In this document: piece by piece, positions 12,621 through 14,344 of the stretch | Numbering within the stretch: the first letter of the stretch is position 1 | Layout of the letters: every line of letters begins with the position of its first letter | Assembly (NCBI GenBank): GCA_934481505.1 | Contig: CAKSPP010000017.1 | Span: 1-14,344, forward strand | Length of the DNA stretch: 14,344 nt | DNA from: an uncultured Eubacteriales bacterium | Lineage (GTDB): Bacteria > Bacillota > Clostridia > Oscillospirales > UBA644 | Direction of reading: 5' to 3' | Made by a program: the position numbers and the translations under genes | The notes under the pieces: generated by a model | The model's database searches: none | The model's input: only the letters and a program-made list of their open reading frames with translations | What the model was told of the DNA's origin: nothing

Positions 12621-13906
12621 CATATCATTTCGCCGATACAGGAATCTTTTTCGGTTCCCGTAATAATAACGTTGACCATGGAATTTATTTCAATCGGCTT
12701 TTTGACTTTTACTTTTACATAATCGACGGTATGCCCTACCGAAAATTCTCTTCCGCTTTTTTCGATAAGAACTTCGCGTGTTTTTCCTATAAGAGCAGAA
12801 CGGTAATTTTCTTCAAGGTCTTTTTCTATTTCACCTATAACTTTCATTCTTTCGGTTTTTATGTTGTCGGGCACCTTTTCCATTGTATAAGCGACGGTTC
12901 CCTTTCGCGGTGAAAACGGGAAGAGATGAATTTTCGAAAAGCCGATATCTTTAACAAAATCGCAGGTTTTCTCGAATTCTTCGTCGGTTTCGCCGCTAAA
13001 TCCGACTATAACGTCGGTCGTTATCGCAACCGTTTCAAAAGTCTGTTTCAAAAGGTCGACGGCGTGTTTATATTCTTCGGCGGTATACCGTCTGTTCATT
13101 CTTTTGAGAGTTTCTGTGCATCCGCTTTGCAGCGAAAGATGGAAATGCGGACAGAGGTGGGTAAGTTTTGAGAGCCTTTCAACGGTTTCCTCGGTTATGA
13201 ATTTCGGTTCGAGAGAGCCGAGCCTGATTCTTTTTATTCCGGGGATTTTATCGACTCTTTCAAGCAAGTCGCAAAGTCCGTAGTCTTTGCCGTCAAGCCC
13301 GTAGCTTGTCAGATGTATTCCTGTAATGACGATTTCTTTATATCCCGAAAAAACAAGGGCTTTAATTTCGTCATAAGCCTCGTTTATATCCTTGCTGCGG
13401 ATTCTGCCGCGTGCGTAAGGGATTATGCAGTAGGTGCAGAAATTGTTGCAGCCGTCCTGAATTTTGACGGTCGCCCTCACCCTGTCGTCGCGGTCGGCAA
13501 GCATTTTTTCGAAATCAACGGGCTTTGTCATATCCGAAACTTTAACTATTCTCTCGCCGTTTTCAATAAACTGTTTTACCGTCGAAGCAATTTCCGACTT
13601 GTTTTTCGAGCCGTAAACAACGTCGGCAAAATCGAGGCTTCCGTCGTCGCATATCTGCGAATAGCACCCGACAACGACAAGCACGCAGTCTGGATTTTCC
13701 CTTTTTGCACGGCGGGCAAACTGTCTGCTTTTTCTCGCACTTTCTTCCGTCACTGCACAGGTGTTTATAATAACGACATCCGAAGGCTCGCCGAAATCCA
13801 CTCTCTTAAAGCCCTCTTCTTCAAATTTTTCGCAAATTACATTTGATTCGTAGCTGTTCACCTTACAGCCGAGGGTATGTATTGAAAACGTATAGACCTT
13901 ATCCAT
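12620..13906 (-). CDS. mtaB: tRNA (t6A37) methylthiotransferase MtaB
   Basis: The 428-residue radical SAM enzyme has the N-terminal methylthiotransferase domain with three cluster Cys: C14 in 'TLGCKVNSYES', C50 in 'INTCAVTEESARKSRQ', and C81 in 'VVGCYSQ'. The radical SAM motif C153-x3-C157-x2-C160 lies in 'DGCNNFCTYCIIPYARGR'. A C-terminal TRAM-type domain follows (about 370-428). The 'GCKVNxYES' form marks the MtaB/YqeV branch as opposed to MiaB or RimO. It converts t6A to ms2t6A at position 37 of tRNAs that read ANN codons. The ATG at 13906 is chosen because family homology starts there and GGAAGAG lies just upstream; an in-frame extension to 14098 (64 codons) covers the divergent promoter and is unlike the family. 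Confidence 0.95.
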   Translation of the reverse strand: MDKVYTFSIHTLGCKVNSYESNVICEKFEEEGFKRVDFGEPSDVVIINTCAVTEESARKSRQFARRAKRENPDCVLVVVGCYSQICDDGSLDFADVVYGSKNKSEIASTVKQFIENGERIVKVSDMTKPVDFEKMLADRDDRVRATVKIQDGCNNFCTYCIIPYARGRIRSKDINEAYDEIKALVFSGYKEIVITGIHLTSYGLDGKDYGLCDLLERVDKIPGIKRIRLGSLEPKFITEETVERLSKLTHLCPHFHLSLQSGCTETLKRMNRRYTAEEYKHAVDLLKQTFETVAITTDVIVGFSGETDEEFEKTCDFVKDIGFSKIHLFPFSPRKGTVAYTMEKVPDNIKTERMKVIGEIEKDLEENYRSALIGKTREVLIEKSGREFSVGHTVDYVKVKVKKPIEINSMVNVIITGTEKDSCIGEMI

Positions 13907-13982
13907 ATTACTCTTCCGTTCGATCTTTTTTGATATGATAACATACTTTTTCAACAAATTTATGATAAAAATAGCAACTCGC

Positions 13983-14011
13983 TTGTAAACAGCAGGTCTA
14001 TATGATAAAAT
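13983..14011 (+). promoter_or_regulatory. Promoter of the gene at 14044
   Basis: TTGTAA (13983-13988), a 17-bp spacer, and TAAAAT (14006-14011) with an extended -10 TGA fit a sigma-A promoter. The intergenic region also contains the start of mtaB in the opposite direction, with a possible extended -10 TGTTATCAT on the minus strand near 13935-13943. Confidence 0.7.
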
Positions 14012-14043
14012 AAAGCTGATAAAATTAAGGAGAAACGCCGAAA

Positions 14044-14344
14044 ATGAACAACGCTGAGACAAATCAACGGAATATTGCGTTCTATACGTCGGAAGCATAC
14101 TGCCCCGAAATAGACTTAAACGCAGGAACTGTAATAATCAAAAGCGACTTCAAAACAGCGAAGAAAAAAATTTCTTCGTGGAAAAAGAAAGGCTATTCCG
14201 TTCATTTTTCGGTAAATCTTTCCTGGGGAGATTTTTCGGAATATCTGAACGGAAAATATGACGATATAAACCATTGGGACGAAGTTCAGACCGACAAAGA
14301 CGGAAAAGTAATTTTCCACGGACCGAATATTCCCTACATAGTGC
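14044..14344 (+). CDS. Unidentified protein, N-terminal 100 residues (cut by window end)
   Basis: The open frame starts at an ATG (14044) with AAGGAG at 14027-14032 and a plausible promoter, and runs open to the window edge. It begins MNNAETNQRNIAFYTSEAYC and contains 'GTVIIKSDFKTAKKKISSWKKKGYSVHFSVNLSWGDFSEYLNG', then 'NHWDEVQTDKDGKVIFHGPNIPYIV'. There is no signal peptide. The alternating strand-helix pattern and aromatic-rich segments could fit a TIM-barrel, perhaps carbohydrate-active, protein, but I do not recognise the family and the fragment is short. The strong translation signals make it a real gene; its function is left open. Confidence 0.75.
   Translation, partial: MNNAETNQRNIAFYTSEAYCPEIDLNAGTVIIKSDFKTAKKKISSWKKKGYSVHFSVNLSWGDFSEYLNGKYDDINHWDEVQTDKDGKVIFHGPNIPYIV

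Noticed and set aside
13313..13846. 177-codon plus-strand frame opposite mtaB
   Set aside because: It lies fully inside a conserved radical SAM gene on the other strand, with no translation signals.
13907..14098. 64-codon N-terminal extension of mtaB
   Set aside because: It overlaps the divergent promoter and start of the gene at 14044, and the MtaB family begins at the ATG at 13906.

Overview
The window looks like chromosomal DNA of an uncultured low-to-moderate GC Bacillota, most likely class Clostridia. Reasons: most genes have strong purine-rich ribosome binding sites, sigma-A-type promoters (TTGACA / TATAAT at 17 bp) recur, two lipoproteins carry Gram-positive-type lipoboxes, and the protein families (RseC-like protein, OGG1-type glycosylase, MtaB, DUF-type Cys-rich protein, MgtE) are typical of Clostridia. 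This is an inference from gene content; no rRNA is present. No mobile element, CRISPR array or phage gene was seen, and gene content is mainly housekeeping and transport.

Left part (1-2700, minus strand): the N-terminal 360 residues of an ABC exporter half-transporter, cut just before Walker A, with a palindrome lying on its promoter; then an orphan sugar-type solute-binding lipoprotein with a TTG start and its own promoter and terminator.

Centre-left (2738-6356): a small RseC-like membrane protein with a consensus promoter, overlapping tail to tail with a Crp/Fnr-type regulator. The regulator is divergent from a compact three-gene ABC importer (NMT1/SsuA-like lipoprotein, permease, short ATPase) with overlapping reading frames. 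The shared 113-bp gap holds a perfect 12-bp palindrome and a weak -35 box, suggesting that the regulator controls the importer.

Centre (6327-8827): a zinc-ribbon membrane protein, an OGG1-type 8-oxoguanine glycosylase convergent with it across a bidirectional terminator, a Cys/His-rich protein with an exact internal duplication of a CxxC-x33-CxxH motif, and a stand-alone acyl carrier protein. The acpP promoter is nested inside the terminator and stop codon of the preceding gene.

Right (8826-14344): MgtE magnesium transporter, tRNA-Arg(ACG), UDP-glucose 4-epimerase followed by a hypothetical gene (possibly DUF5677), the tRNA methylthiotransferase MtaB, and the start of an unidentified protein. 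The 266 bp between mgtE and the tRNA hold two minus-strand terminator hairpins, a possible alternative hairpin, a heptamer tandem repeat and a 22-bp perfect palindrome next to the mgtE ribosome binding site.

The most unusual items are the duplicated Cys/His module, the nested terminator/promoter at acpP, the mgtE leader and the regulator-importer divergent unit. I see no clear evidence of a wholly new multi-gene system.
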